A model generated the notes under the pieces. It saw nothing but the letters and a program-made list of their open reading frames with translations. It made no database searches and was not told the origin of the DNA. 64,000 nt of DNA from Flavobacteriaceae bacterium PS02336 (GTDB lineage Bacteria; Bacteroidota; Bacteroidia; Flavobacteriales; Flavobacteriaceae). The DNA lies in assembly GCA_029960065.1 (NCBI GenBank), contig JASCOF010000001.1, positions 1,302,001 through 1,366,000 of the forward strand, given 5' to 3'. Below, piece by piece: positions 54,338-63,499 of the stretch. Within the stretch, counting starts at the first letter, position 1. The number at the start of each line of letters is the position of its first letter. The translations under genes were made by a program, and so were the position numbers.

Positions 54338-55153
54338 ATGAAAACACCGGAAGAATTATATAGAGAGCTTCAATTAATGAGTCTGGGTTCAATGAGGAAC
54401 TACACATGCATTCTTCTCACTGATACCTCCAACTATAAAGTTCATGGGACAGGTGTGTTTATACAGATTCAAGAGCATTATTTTCTTGTATCAGCCGCTC
54501 ATGTTTTTGACAGGTACAGGGATTTATTTATTTTCTTATCGGAAGATTATGAAACGATCAGGCCAGGCGGGACAACTTTTTATATTGGTCCTGCAAATAG
54601 GGAGAGAGATGGAGTAGATGTGGCGGTCTTGAAACTCAATGATAATTGCGTCCAGCATATTTTAAGAAGATACAGTTTTGTCCAGGCAGATGATCTTGCA
54701 ATCAACCACACATTCAAAGACGGGGAGTGCTACACTTTTCTTGGTTACCCTGCAACAAAGTCTAAAGTTTTGTACAAGACCGATATTTTTGATGCCACCA
54801 CGTTTTTTCATTTTACTTCGCCGGCGAAACTCGACCAGTATTCTAATTTAAATCGAAATCCGGCAGTTAATGTAGTTGCCCACTATAATAAAAAATCTGC
54901 GTATAACAGCAGGAATGGTACCTTTGGAACTGGACCAGACCTTCACGGAATCAGCGGGTGCGGCTTGTGGTATACGGATCCTTCGCATTTGATTTCGGGA
55001 ACTGTAAAGCCAAAATTAACTGCAATAATGACCGATTGGCCTGTCAAAAACCGATCTGTGATTATCGGGACCCGCATTGATGTTATAACCGGAATCATAA
55101 AGAAATATCTTGACGTCGATTTTCCCGAATCTTCGGTTGTAAGGGTACATTAA
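54338..55153 (+). CDS. trypsin-like serine protease domain protein
   Basis: 271 aa, no signal peptide, so cytoplasmic. The chymotrypsin-fold triad is recognisable: His55 in FLVSAAHVFD, Asp94 in GVDVAVLKL, Ser206 in HGISGCGLW. Substrate-pocket and oxyanion positions are plausible but divergent from S1 consensus. It lies 190 bp upstream of a HEPN-like gene on the same strand, with which it may form a unit. Intracellular trypsin-like proteases next to HEPN or STAND proteins are known from defence systems; that role is inference. Confidence 0.72.
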   Translation: MKTPEELYRELQLMSLGSMRNYTCILLTDTSNYKVHGTGVFIQIQEHYFLVSAAHVFDRYRDLFIFLSEDYETIRPGGTTFYIGPANRERDGVDVAVLKLNDNCVQHILRRYSFVQADDLAINHTFKDGECYTFLGYPATKSKVLYKTDIFDATTFFHFTSPAKLDQYSNLNRNPAVNVVAHYNKKSAYNSRNGTFGTGPDLHGISGCGLWYTDPSHLISGTVKPKLTAIMTDWPVKNRSVIIGTRIDVITGIIKKYLDVDFPESSVVRVH

Positions 55154-55342
55154 AATGTGGTGTAAAATATTGATTTTAGCAAAAATCTTTAGATTGATTG
55201 GCTCTCCAGAAATAAGAGAAATTGAGATATCAGGTAATTCTACCTGCGTTTTTTTCTGTTTTATTTTAATAAATTTGGCTGGCTGCATATTTTATTCTGC
55301 GCCGTCTAAACTTAAATAATGCTTTAATTATAATTTATAATA

Positions 55343-56725
55343 ATGAAAGACTACTTTCAAAATGATGTGCCCATACTGCTAAAGCTGTCAGAGCATAAAG
55401 AACTGCTGGACGGCTTTCCCGGTGAAAGCGGAGATTCGCAGTTTGATGCGAGACTGATATATAACCAGAGAAGACCTGAAGAGGCGCAGCTGATTATTTA
55501 TTATAAGCCCTCTGATCATCTGTACGAGAAATTCAGAGCACTTGCAGAAGCAGGAACCAGCATCCTGGACTTGGTAAATCCTGCATTATCGCCATATAAA
55601 TGGGTGAACCCGGAGTTTTTTGAGTTTTCTGAAAGCTCTCTGATAGATTTTCATGGAACTAATTATTTCGATCATGACAAGAAATCCGTCATACTGGTTA
55701 TTCGAAATTTCTGTCTTTTCCAGAATGGAAGGTATGCCGCTGACGCAAGATTCAGCCTGGCAGACAATGCCATTTCCCATCTCACAGGATATATCCAGTA
55801 CGGCCAGCTTGGAACTTATGATTCAGATGACAAATTCATTGAACGGAACCATAACAGATGGACCAGGTTTGGTCCTGTCGAATTTATGCTTTCATTAAGC
55901 CATTCCTATAAACAGGGCGAACCAAAAAAGGATTTTGTAATAACCAGAGATGCACAGCTGGCTCTAAGGGATGACAGCGAAAAAGTTAAAGATCTGGAGC
56001 TGCTTTCCCTCGGAGAAGACTTATGCTTGCTGATGTCCCTGTACTGGGAGAAGAACATTGATTTTTTCAATGCCCTGCTCAGGGTGAATGATAGGGATAA
56101 TTTTGGCACCAGAGAAGTCTTTAAGCTTTCCGGCGAAAACTTTGATTCCTCGCAGGAATTTCATTTGAAGGACAAATATCAGAATATTTACGATTTTGCA
56201 GATTCGGTAAATTTTGAGAAATTCCAAACTTTCAGGGAGCTTATACAGGAGGCTGTTCCCAGACTCGTAAGGATAAAGCACCTTGATGATATTTCAGCTT
56301 TCATGGTCCTTTACAACATCGTTGAAAAGTTCAGAAACTATTTCTTAAATGAGCCCTTGGACGGCAGTGCTTTCACTGTCAAGGAAGAATATGCTTTTAC
56401 AGGATCAGAAAGCTCTATTAATAAGTTCATAAAAAAGAAGATAAAAGAAATCGGTGAAATAGTCGCGGACGCAGATAAACAGGAATTTGATTCTAAAGCT
56501 TTTGAGAAAGTATCCTTTATTAAAAAGACCGGCCTTATCGATCAGTTTGAGGGTTTTATAAAATATCTCCATCTGGATCCGGACGATTATGATGTGGAAT
56601 TTGGCCAGCTTATTAAAGTCAGGAACCTGATTTATCATGGAAATCCGCCCGACAGGGATTTATCGCTCTGTAATAAGGAGCTTAAAGCGCTTGTCTATGA
56701 TATCATACTTGCCATTATTGCCTGA
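55343..56725 (+). CDS. large protein with C-terminal HEPN-like domain
   Basis: 460 aa, no membrane segment. The N-terminal ~230 residues are beta-rich with no known motif (FDARLIYNQRRPEEAQLIIY; WTRFGPVEFMLSLSHSY). The C-terminal ~200 are helical and contain IKVRNLIYHGNPPD, where Arg427 and His432 fit the Rx4-6H catalytic motif of HEPN ribonucleases. The two-part layout recalls ApeA-type HEPN defence proteins, but I cannot assign it firmly. Ends before a bidirectional terminator. Confidence 0.6.
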   Translation: MKDYFQNDVPILLKLSEHKELLDGFPGESGDSQFDARLIYNQRRPEEAQLIIYYKPSDHLYEKFRALAEAGTSILDLVNPALSPYKWVNPEFFEFSESSLIDFHGTNYFDHDKKSVILVIRNFCLFQNGRYAADARFSLADNAISHLTGYIQYGQLGTYDSDDKFIERNHNRWTRFGPVEFMLSLSHSYKQGEPKKDFVITRDAQLALRDDSEKVKDLELLSLGEDLCLLMSLYWEKNIDFFNALLRVNDRDNFGTREVFKLSGENFDSSQEFHLKDKYQNIYDFADSVNFEKFQTFRELIQEAVPRLVRIKHLDDISAFMVLYNIVEKFRNYFLNEPLDGSAFTVKEEYAFTGSESSINKFIKKKIKEIGEIVADADKQEFDSKAFEKVSFIKKTGLIDQFEGFIKYLHLDPDDYDVEFGQLIKVRNLIYHGNPPDRDLSLCNKELKALVYDIILAIIA

Positions 56726-56848
56726 TACTTTTTAGCATTCCGCTTGTGATGCCTTGGGAGCTTATTTTAAATATCGGAGCAGCCAAAATGGACGGGAAAA
56801 CGATTATTGACCATCAAAACCATTCGCCTGCGCTTTATGTCAGCAGAA

Positions 56849-56879
56849 AAAGAGACAATTATTGGTTAATTGTCTCTTT
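56849..56879. terminator. bidirectional terminator
   Basis: AAAGAGACAATTA pairs with TAATTGTCTCTTT around a 5-nt loop, between the convergent HEPN-like and MscS genes. A-rich and T-rich flanks allow function for both. Confidence 0.8.
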
Positions 56880-56930
56880 AATAAATGTCTAGATTTTTCA
56901 GCGAAAGAATATCGCCTAGTATGTTGTTAT

Positions 56931-58004
56931 TTAGTTCCTTGCAACTGAGAATACCGGAAGGCTTTCAATCTGTATGGTCTGCGTTGGATATGCAAGCTCA
57001 ATTCCTTTTTCTGTAAAGGCACTGAAAATTTCAAGATAGACGGCCTGCTGGGCGTCCATATAGAAATTGTAATCCGGGTCATCGACGTAGTAGACGAATT
57101 CAAAGTTAAGGCTGAAATCTCCAAAACCTGAAAAATGCCCCCTGTCATAGCTCAGTTTATCTTTCGAGGCTATTATTTCTCCAACAATACCGGGAATGTC
57201 CCTAAGCTGTCTGTTAGTGGTCTGGTAGGTGACACGGATTGCGAAAACAATCCTTCTTCTTTCCATCCGCTTGAAGTTGCGCAGCCTGGAGTTGGTCAGG
57301 TCTGTATTGGAACAGACAAGCTGTTCTCCGTTCAGGGTTCTGATTCGGGTGGTCTTAATCCCGATATATTCGATAACGCCGCTGTCTGTGCCCACCGTTA
57401 CAAAATCTCCGATTTCAAATGGACGGTCAAAGAAGATGACAAAATAGCTGAAGAGATCTCCAAGCACGGTCTGTGCCGCAAGCGCGATAGCGATACCTCC
57501 GACACCCAGACCCGCTACAATGGTTGTCACATTGTAGCCCATATTATCAATCAGAAATACGGCGCCTAATAGCCAGATGATGATATTGACTATGGCGATA
57601 AGCCCGCCTGCCTGCTTTTCTTTGCTTTCGCTGTCCTGGTCGCGTTTGATAAAGGACAGCACGAATTTTTTGAAAGCGGCAATTATTATTTTGATTACAA
57701 AAAAAGTGATGGCAATCATATATGCCGTATGAAGAATATTTTTTGCCCTTAGGCCCAAGGCCAAAGTCTGCAGGGCAAAATAAACGGTGCTTATGTACAG
57801 CAGGGGAAGAATGTTCTTCTCAATGACTTCCATTGCGAATTCATCCCAGGATGTGGCGGTTGCAGCTGCCCATTTTTTGAGCCGCTTGAAAATGTACACT
57901 TTGAATATTTTTATAATCGCGAAAAGGACAATTATAATTATCAGTGCTGTGAGCCATTTATATATTGTGTTTCCCCAAAGTGGGGTGCTTAAAATCTCAT
58001 TCAT
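56931..58004 (-). CDS. MscS-family mechanosensitive channel
   Basis: 357 aa. Four N-terminal membrane helices, then the pore-lining/beta domain GLGVGGIAIALAAQTVLGDL followed by FFDRPFEIGDFV and the MscS beta signature EYIGIKTTRIRTLNGEQLV. The C-terminal cytoplasmic cage includes FVYYVDDPDYNFYMDAQQAV. Gated by membrane tension for osmotic relief. Monocistronic; start ATG at 58004. Confidence 0.92.
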   Translation of the reverse strand: MNEILSTPLWGNTIYKWLTALIIIIVLFAIIKIFKVYIFKRLKKWAAATATSWDEFAMEVIEKNILPLLYISTVYFALQTLALGLRAKNILHTAYMIAITFFVIKIIIAAFKKFVLSFIKRDQDSESKEKQAGGLIAIVNIIIWLLGAVFLIDNMGYNVTTIVAGLGVGGIAIALAAQTVLGDLFSYFVIFFDRPFEIGDFVTVGTDSGVIEYIGIKTTRIRTLNGEQLVCSNTDLTNSRLRNFKRMERRRIVFAIRVTYQTTNRQLRDIPGIVGEIIASKDKLSYDRGHFSGFGDFSLNFEFVYYVDDPDYNFYMDAQQAVYLEIFSAFTEKGIELAYPTQTIQIESLPVFSVARN

Positions 58005-58113
58005 GATCTTTGATTTAATTGTGTTAAAGAAATGGATATATGCATGCAGTGCGCAGCGTAGTTATCTGTCTTGGCAGAAACTGCTCCAAATCGAAATCCA
58101 GCAGATATTTCTG

Positions 58114-59163
58114 CTATTGGATCCTGTATCCGATGCAGATTACAGTTTCGTCAGCATTTACAGCATCTGCATCTGTTTTGTAAAGTACGGTGCCCGACTC
58201 GGGCGCTCTGAGAGTTTTTTTCCTGTTGCCGAAAATATCGGTCAGATAGCCTATCTTCTGGCTTTCTTTGATTTTATCCTCTGGCTTAATGGAGCTGCAG
58301 AATATGCCCTGAAATGGAACCTTTATACAGGCCTTTCTGTTATACCTGGATTTCTTTGTGCGGGAAGGCTTTGTTGTGCCATTATTGTAGATTTCCAATT
58401 TTGCCATAATCCTGTAAAGCGCTTCTTCATCCGATGGCTGGCTGGAGGATCCCTGTTTTTCATATCCGCCTAATGTCATGCTCAATGAGGGAATTCCCAG
58501 CCTGACCGCCTGCTTCACGGCGCATTTTGAAGGCTCTCCTGATGAGAGCGGGTACGGATGGCTCAGGATGGTGCCGAGTCCGCTTGCTTCGCTCAGGCGG
58601 TACGCCAGCATTGTCTGCTGCATGAATTCCGCATTGTCGTAGTAGCACATAAAAGCTATCGGATCACTGCCGGAATAGCAGCCGTTCAGCTCCAGAAATA
58701 CATCAGTTGCATCAAAGACATCAGTCGAAATAAAATCGGCGATCAATTCTGCCGCGGTTCTCTTGGCGCTGCCCGGAAAAGCATCGGAAAGATGGGACAT
58801 TCGGATGTTGTCGGATTGGGAGCTGCGGCCGCTGTAGCGCTGTACATCAGCGTCGGGAATTATAATGAGGTTTCCCTTGAGCTTTTCAGGCATTATCTCA
58901 CGGCGAAGCTGCAGCAGGGAAGCGGCGGCGGAAAATCCGCCTTCGCGGATTCCGGCGGCTAGGGTAAGGGTTGGACCTTTTTCACGCCCCCTGATTAGGG
59001 TCACGGGAAGATCAGCCCAGACCGAATCCGAGGATTTCAAACAGATGACCGTATCGGTTGTGGAAGCATCCTGTTTTTCGAGGTATCTCTTAAGCGCGTT
59101 TTTTTGTGACTGGGCGCTATGGACTGCCAAAAGCGATATAAAAGAAAGAATTAAATTTTTCAT
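58114..59163 (-). CDS. secreted aspartoacylase-like protein lacking zinc ligands
   Basis: 349 aa with signal peptide (LILSFISLLAVHSAQS). Overall succinylglutamate desuccinylase/aspartoacylase pattern: TLTLAAGIREGG, LKGNLIIIPDADVQRYSGRS, DAFPGSAKRTAAELIADF, FLELNGCY, and a C-terminal ESGTVLYK barrel. The zinc residues are replaced: GIHGxE is GIREGG (His to Arg, Glu to Gly) and the DLHG His is Asn in ELNG. The LNR before FPG is also changed. Probably non-catalytic, or a divergent enzyme. It may be coupled to an upstream 70-codon frame ending in ATGA. Confidence 0.7.
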   Translation of the reverse strand: MKNLILSFISLLAVHSAQSQKNALKRYLEKQDASTTDTVICLKSSDSVWADLPVTLIRGREKGPTLTLAAGIREGGFSAAASLLQLRREIMPEKLKGNLIIIPDADVQRYSGRSSQSDNIRMSHLSDAFPGSAKRTAAELIADFISTDVFDATDVFLELNGCYSGSDPIAFMCYYDNAEFMQQTMLAYRLSEASGLGTILSHPYPLSSGEPSKCAVKQAVRLGIPSLSMTLGGYEKQGSSSQPSDEEALYRIMAKLEIYNNGTTKPSRTKKSRYNRKACIKVPFQGIFCSSIKPEDKIKESQKIGYLTDIFGNRKKTLRAPESGTVLYKTDADAVNADETVICIGYRIQ

Positions 59164-59533
59164 TGCATTAAATAATCGATGATTATTCCGGCTGAATACA
59201 GAATAGCCATACTGATTTGCAGACCGTCGGCGGGTCTGGTTTTAATTGGTTTAAACAGGTTTTCAGCTGTATTGGAAAGCGCAGCGGGAGTGCGGGCTGC
59301 CATAGTTTTACAGGGCATTTCAGACTCTTGAAGCCGAATGCTAAATAATGGGCTTTTCTCGTAAGCCGGCACTTTTTATATATGGTCTTGCAGCTGGATA
59401 GGTCGCTGTTTTACAGGCTGGCAATCGCAGGTGGCAGCAGAGAACATAAAAAACGGCCTTCTTTTACGATGTGATGAGCGTACTATCGATAGTTAAGCCA
59501 GCGAATCGGTAAATTTGAAACTGAATTTTGAGT
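59164..59533. other. gap with a possible short upstream frame
   Basis: On the minus strand a frame from 59372 to 59160 (TENLFKPIKTRPADGLQISM; YSAGIIIDYLMQ) ends with its TGA overlapping the ATG of the aspartoacylase-like gene. It has no recognisable family and no signal, and I would not call it a gene on this evidence. The rest of the gap shows nothing. Confidence 0.3.
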
Positions 59534-59896
59534 CTAAAAGAAATGGAGTCTGTAGAGGGAGTTTTTTGAAGCGTCTGCAAATGCAGTGTTCAGCTTAAAA
59601 TAGGCGGTGCTTTTGCTGTGAGGGAGCGATAGCGCTTCATCAGTAAATTTTTCTGATAGCGATTTTAATAGCGCAGGGGTTTTATGCTTTTCTTTTTTGT
59701 CCTGGGAAGAAGCGCTTATGCGGATTTTCTTTTTGCTATGGGGCGCATCTACGGCGCACTGGTGGGCTTTCCTGCCTGAAATATTCTGCATCTCGGCGCA
59801 ATCGGCAAGCACGGAAGAGACGCTGTGGATTTCAACGCCGTAAAGCATTCGCATGGCAAGGAGCGCCATTATCAATATGCCTTTAAAATGCTTCAT
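59534..59896 (-). CDS. small secreted protein, unknown
   Basis: 120 aa, ATG at 59896. Signal-like N-terminus (GILIMALLAMRMLYGVEIHS), a basic, lysine-rich middle (SKKKIRISASSQDKKEKHK) and a mixed tail. Two Cys (DCAEMQ, QCAVD) might form a disulfide. I do not recognise it. Codon use looks consistent with its neighbours. Confidence 0.45.
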   Translation of the reverse strand: MKHFKGILIMALLAMRMLYGVEIHSVSSVLADCAEMQNISGRKAHQCAVDAPHSKKKIRISASSQDKKEKHKTPALLKSLSEKFTDEALSLPHSKSTAYFKLNTAFADASKNSLYRLHFF

Positions 59897-60041
59897 GCGT
59901 AAGGGGAAATGCTGATTTAATTGTTTGTTCCGGCCAAATATAACGCATTTTAAAGAAAATCAGCCGGCATAAAAACAAATATAGCAAAGATTTAACTTCG
60001 TCCATTTGTGCAGTAATGCCTATCCAATATTTAAATGCAGT

Positions 60042-60075
60042 GTCCGCAGCAGAGTGCAAAAATAATGCTGCGGAC
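60042..60075. terminator. hairpin after the WQVQW-repeat gene
   Basis: GTCCGCAGCA pairs with TGCTGCGGAC around a 14-nt loop. It lies 32 bp beyond the stop at 60107 on the minus strand. No long T run follows, so it may be a weak or Rho-assisted terminator. Confidence 0.5.
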
Positions 60076-60106
60076 CGATAAAGGAAAATGCTTTTTCGTC
60101 CTTTTT

Positions 60107-60496
60107 CTATTCTATGGCTAAAATGGCGCGCTCTTCGGGTTTGCTTGACCACTGCACCTGCCAGACACGGCCGTCAAGCTGGTCCAGCAGAATGAAATTG
60201 TATATATTGGTGGTGGGGCTGAGGACAAATCTGCTGTTTTTTTCCTGATCGGGTGCGGCGAGCGCCTTGAGCGAAAGGGGAGACTCGAACCTGTTTTTTC
60301 CAGTGTCCCACTGGACCTGCCACATCTGTCCGTTTCGGGTGTTGAGTTTGATATAGGTCCACATATTGTTTGTGCTGTAAAGCCTGTATGCAGCATCGAT
60401 GCAGGGAAATGCATTTGTGCCGGAAGAAGGCTGGTTCTGGGCGGATGCGCTTATAGCCATTGCGAAGAACAGAAGAGAAAATAAAGTTGTTTTCAT
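60107..60496 (-). CDS. secreted protein with two WQVQW repeats
   Basis: 129 aa, signal peptide (TTLFSLLFFAMAISASAQ). Two internal repeats: MWTYIKLNTRNGQMWQVQWD (~45-65) and IYNFILLDQLDGRVWQVQWS (~97-117). Each looks like a beta-hairpin blade with a conserved aromatic core. Similar short proteins occur as hypotheticals in Bacteroidota. They may form a small beta structure binding an envelope ligand. No operon partner is evident. Confidence 0.7.
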   Translation of the reverse strand: MKTTLFSLLFFAMAISASAQNQPSSGTNAFPCIDAAYRLYSTNNMWTYIKLNTRNGQMWQVQWDTGKNRFESPLSLKALAAPDQEKNSRFVLSPTTNIYNFILLDQLDGRVWQVQWSSKPEERAILAIE

Positions 60497-60763
60497 AATT
60501 TTCAGATTAGTTAATCAGCGGTAAATTAATGTTTTATAAAAAAAAAACAAATAACGTGCCGAAATTTGAGTGATCTCCAAATGCAAGAGGCTCAGGTGCG
60601 CTTTACGGTCTGAGCCGATAATTAGCGGCAGTATCTGGCCTGGGGCGAGAAATGCTAAGAAAAAAAATGGTAAATTCGCCTTGCACTGCAGCATTCACTA
60701 GTGTATAAACTTGAAGAAAAACTGTAATGTCCAGTTTTAAATATTAACCTAAAAAACATCACA

Positions 60764-62185
60764 TTGCCGACAAAAGATTATTTAAAGTTTTTATTGGAAG
60801 GGAAACATCTTATTGTAAATAAGAACGACCATTATAACACTGCCATGCTTGGGCAGATTTCGGAAATAGAGGAAAATGCAGTAAAATTTTTGTGGCACTC
60901 AATAGCTCCGGACGCCATGGCAAAAGGAACGGTCAGATATACAATAGAGGAGTTTGAGCAGCAGGTCGATCCGTTTTTAATTGTTGACAGGCGCCGTTCA
61001 TTCGATTCGGGTCCATATCTTGATCTGCAGAAGAAGATCAGAAAAAATTGGCATATATTTATCAATACGCTGCATTTCTCTGACCAGTACCGATTAAAGA
61101 CCGCTGACTGCATCAATGTATTGGTTAAAGAACTAGGGGTTTCCGTGTCGGATGCAGAGGGAATAATTAAATCGCATATCGCACTCAATTCATTAAGATA
61201 TGTCAAATTGAAGAGGGATGAGTATATTGCTTTGAGTCCCGACAGGATCGAACTAGAAAACAAGAAAAGATATCTTTCCTCCATCTCAAATGAAATAAAG
61301 AGCCAGAGCGACAGGATCAATTATGTAATAAGCCACGGACAGACTGTTGGAAATTATAGAGAGCAGCTTTTTATTTCCGTACTTCGAAAATATGTGCCAA
61401 AAAAGTTTCATGTGGCTACAGGATTCATCGAGGGCAGCAGCAAGCAGATCGATATCATAATTTACGACCAGCATAATTATATTCCGGTTTTTAGAGAGGA
61501 TGATCTGGTCGTGGTCAAAAAGGAGGCCGTGATTGCCGTAATCGAAATTAAGACGACCCTTGATTCCGGTACACTGGCAGATTCGCTGGAGGGAATAGAT
61601 AAAATATTCGACTCAGGTATGAGCTCCGTACCTTTCTTTAAAGGCATATTTGCATTTAACACTGATTTGACAAATAAATCGGCGGCTGTAACTATAGGCA
61701 ATTTCTACAAAAAAAATGAAATCGCTGCTATCCATCATCATCTGGATGTGGTGTGCGTTCCCAATGCAGTTTGCGCGTATATTGATTACAGCGGGATCGA
61801 TGCAGAGCAGTGTTCTTCTCCAGTATTATATACAGTTGAAGATACAAAAGGATTCAGCGTTGGGGAATCTTTTTTCCTCCAAAGGCTTTTTGCCTTTCTT
61901 GAAGTTGAGAATTCGGCAAAAAAAATCAACGGATTATACTTTAGCGAACTTCGCGAGACCGCGGAGTCATCTCCATACGGAAGGCTGACGGAGGAGAATT
62001 GGCTGCCGTACATGACTTTTTTTACAGAAGACAGGAGCACCGCTCATCTGGATCTCGATGACAGTGAAATAATGGAGATCCAAATCAAAAACGTTAAAGA
62101 GCGCATCAGAGATGTCAGGAAATGGATGGAAGGAGCCGTTGACAGGGAGTATTTGATTGAAAAATATAATAACATTGCTTACTAG
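60764..62185 (+). CDS. DUF6602 nuclease-like protein
   Basis: 473 aa with a TTG start at 60764 (no in-frame ATG upstream before the stop). Residues 1-170 have no motif I know. The DUF6602-like region (~175-275) carries a restriction-nuclease pattern: NYREQLFISVLRKYVPKKFH, then KQIDIIIYD with Asp230 and VIAVIEIKTTL with Glu261 and Lys263. The C-terminal ~180 residues are mixed. Probably a DNA-cleaving or DNA-binding protein of defence type. No methylase is adjacent. Stand-alone gene, so partner unknown. Confidence 0.68.
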   Translation: MPTKDYLKFLLEGKHLIVNKNDHYNTAMLGQISEIEENAVKFLWHSIAPDAMAKGTVRYTIEEFEQQVDPFLIVDRRRSFDSGPYLDLQKKIRKNWHIFINTLHFSDQYRLKTADCINVLVKELGVSVSDAEGIIKSHIALNSLRYVKLKRDEYIALSPDRIELENKKRYLSSISNEIKSQSDRINYVISHGQTVGNYREQLFISVLRKYVPKKFHVATGFIEGSSKQIDIIIYDQHNYIPVFREDDLVVVKKEAVIAVIEIKTTLDSGTLADSLEGIDKIFDSGMSSVPFFKGIFAFNTDLTNKSAAVTIGNFYKKNEIAAIHHHLDVVCVPNAVCAYIDYSGIDAEQCSSPVLYTVEDTKGFSVGESFFLQRLFAFLEVENSAKKINGLYFSELRETAESSPYGRLTEENWLPYMTFFTEDRSTAHLDLDDSEIMEIQIKNVKERIRDVRKWMEGAVDREYLIEKYNNIAY

Positions 62186-62268
62186 CTTTGCAGGCGTATT
62201 GTGGGAACTACTGCACTTAAAAGGCAGTTTAATCTCCTAAGAAGTTTATTTTAAATCAATTAAGCAGT

Positions 62269-62727
62269 ATGAGTTTAAAGTTTAGAAGAGCAGAAGCGCA
62301 CGATCTGCCCGAAATCATCAGGCTACTGGCGGATGATGCCCTTGGCCAGAACAGGGAGGACTACCAGATCCCCCTACCTGAAGCTTACTTAAGCGCGTTT
62401 GAAAATATATGCGCTGATTCCTCGCAGGAGCTGGTCGCCGTCACTAATAAGGCTGGAGATCTGGTCGGAACCATGCAGCTGAGCTATATCCAGTATCTTA
62501 CCTATCAGGGCGGAGTAAGGGCGCAGATAGAGGCGGTCAGGATAAGGAGGGAAGACCGAGGAAAGGGATTCGGAAAGCTTATGTTCGAGTGGGCCATAAA
62601 GCGTTCAAAGCAGAAAGGGGCACATGTGGTCCAGCTGACCACAGACAAGAAAAGGCCAGAGGCTTTGAAGTTTTACGAGAGCCTGGGCTTTATGCCGACA
62701 CATGAGGGAATGAAGCTTCATATATAA
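62269..62727 (+). CDS. GNAT-family acetyltransferase
   Basis: 152 aa. Motif A is visible as IEAVRIRREDRGKGFGKLMF (acetyl-CoA pyrophosphate loop RGKGFG), followed by HVVQLTTDKKRPEALKFYES and LGFMPTHEGMKLHI. N-terminus FRRAEAHDLPEIIRLLADDA fits the fold. Substrate unknown. It lies 83 bp beyond the DUF6602 gene and could share its transcript. Confidence 0.88.
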   Translation: MSLKFRRAEAHDLPEIIRLLADDALGQNREDYQIPLPEAYLSAFENICADSSQELVAVTNKAGDLVGTMQLSYIQYLTYQGGVRAQIEAVRIRREDRGKGFGKLMFEWAIKRSKQKGAHVVQLTTDKKRPEALKFYESLGFMPTHEGMKLHI

Positions 62728-62990
62728 ATATTGCATTGCCGGCATGAAGGCAATTATGTCTTCATTAAGCGGAAGAAAAGAAGAAAAGCAATTTTTTTTT
62801 ACCTAATCTGTCGAAAATTCAGAATGTCTACAATATTGGGTTGTTACTTTGCGTAACATAAAATTATGAAGGAATTAATCCTTGCCTTGCAATCTATATA
62901 TACGGCAGCGGGTAAGTTTTTAGTTTGCTTACAATGAGTATTTTACAGTGTAGCGGGTCACTTTGCAATCGGATTGCATAAACTATTTTA

Positions 62991-62998
62991 TACATTTG
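62991..62998 (+). promoter_or_regulatory. TACATTTG -7 box 4 nt before the start codon
   Basis: TACATTTG fits TAnnTTTG. A TTTG at 62962-62965 is a possible -33 box, with a 25-nt spacer that is a little long. The ATG at 63003 follows after 4 nt, so the transcript would be leaderless, as at 11789. The gap 62728-62990 has no other feature. Confidence 0.5.
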
Positions 62999-63002
62999 TC
63001 CC

Positions 63003-63326
63003 ATGAGATGGAAAACAACAATATTATTACTTTACATTCTAGGGCTGCTTGCAGTTCCATGCAGTGATGTATACAATAGCTGTATTTCCTCTAAAACTGC
63101 GAAGAAGGAGCTGTCGCATAATCACAGCAGTGATAATGACGACCACTGCTCGCCATTCTGCCAGTGTTCGTGCTGCAGTGTTTCGGTAATAAAGTTCAGC
63201 TTTAAGATGCCGGACTTTAATCTTCCCCAGCAGCCTATCAGTTCAAGGAATACTTTCCTAAAAGAATGCCAGGTAAATTCAAGCTATACCGGCAGCATCT
63301 GGCAGCCGCCTAAATTTTCCGTTTAG
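63003..63326 (+). CDS. small secreted Cys/His-rich protein (DUF6660/HYC_CC_PP-like)
   Basis: 107 aa. Signal (TTILLLYILGLLAVPCSD), a Cys/His centre with DDHCSPFCQCSCCSVSVIKF, and the family ending IWQPPKFSV. It is collinear over its length with the minus-strand protein at 11466 (M-aromatic start, VPCS cleavage region, CSPF, IWQPPK). First gene of a new metal operon, 173 bp upstream of an RND pump gene. Likely periplasmic metal binding. Confidence 0.75.
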   Translation: MRWKTTILLLYILGLLAVPCSDVYNSCISSKTAKKELSHNHSSDNDDHCSPFCQCSCCSVSVIKFSFKMPDFNLPQQPISSRNTFLKECQVNSSYTGSIWQPPKFSV

Positions 63327-63499
63327 ATTTTTTCGTAGTGCGCATACCGCGTAAAGTGATTTCCGGCAGGCATCTAATGTCCTGCAGGGATTGACAGTGC
63401 TTTTCCGTAACCATTCGGAATGCCCGTGCGCACTTCATACTTTCCCCATACAGCTATGGGTGAACAGTCTATTTTCTAAACGTTAAAATTAAATGCATA

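Noticed and set aside
57135..58473. Plus-strand frames of 144 and 228 codons
   Set aside because: They are antisense shadows of the MscS and aspartoacylase-like genes, with no recognisable domains.
59883..60152. 89-codon minus-strand frame
   Set aside because: It overlaps the hairpin at 60042 and the end of the WQVQW gene. Composition does not look coding.
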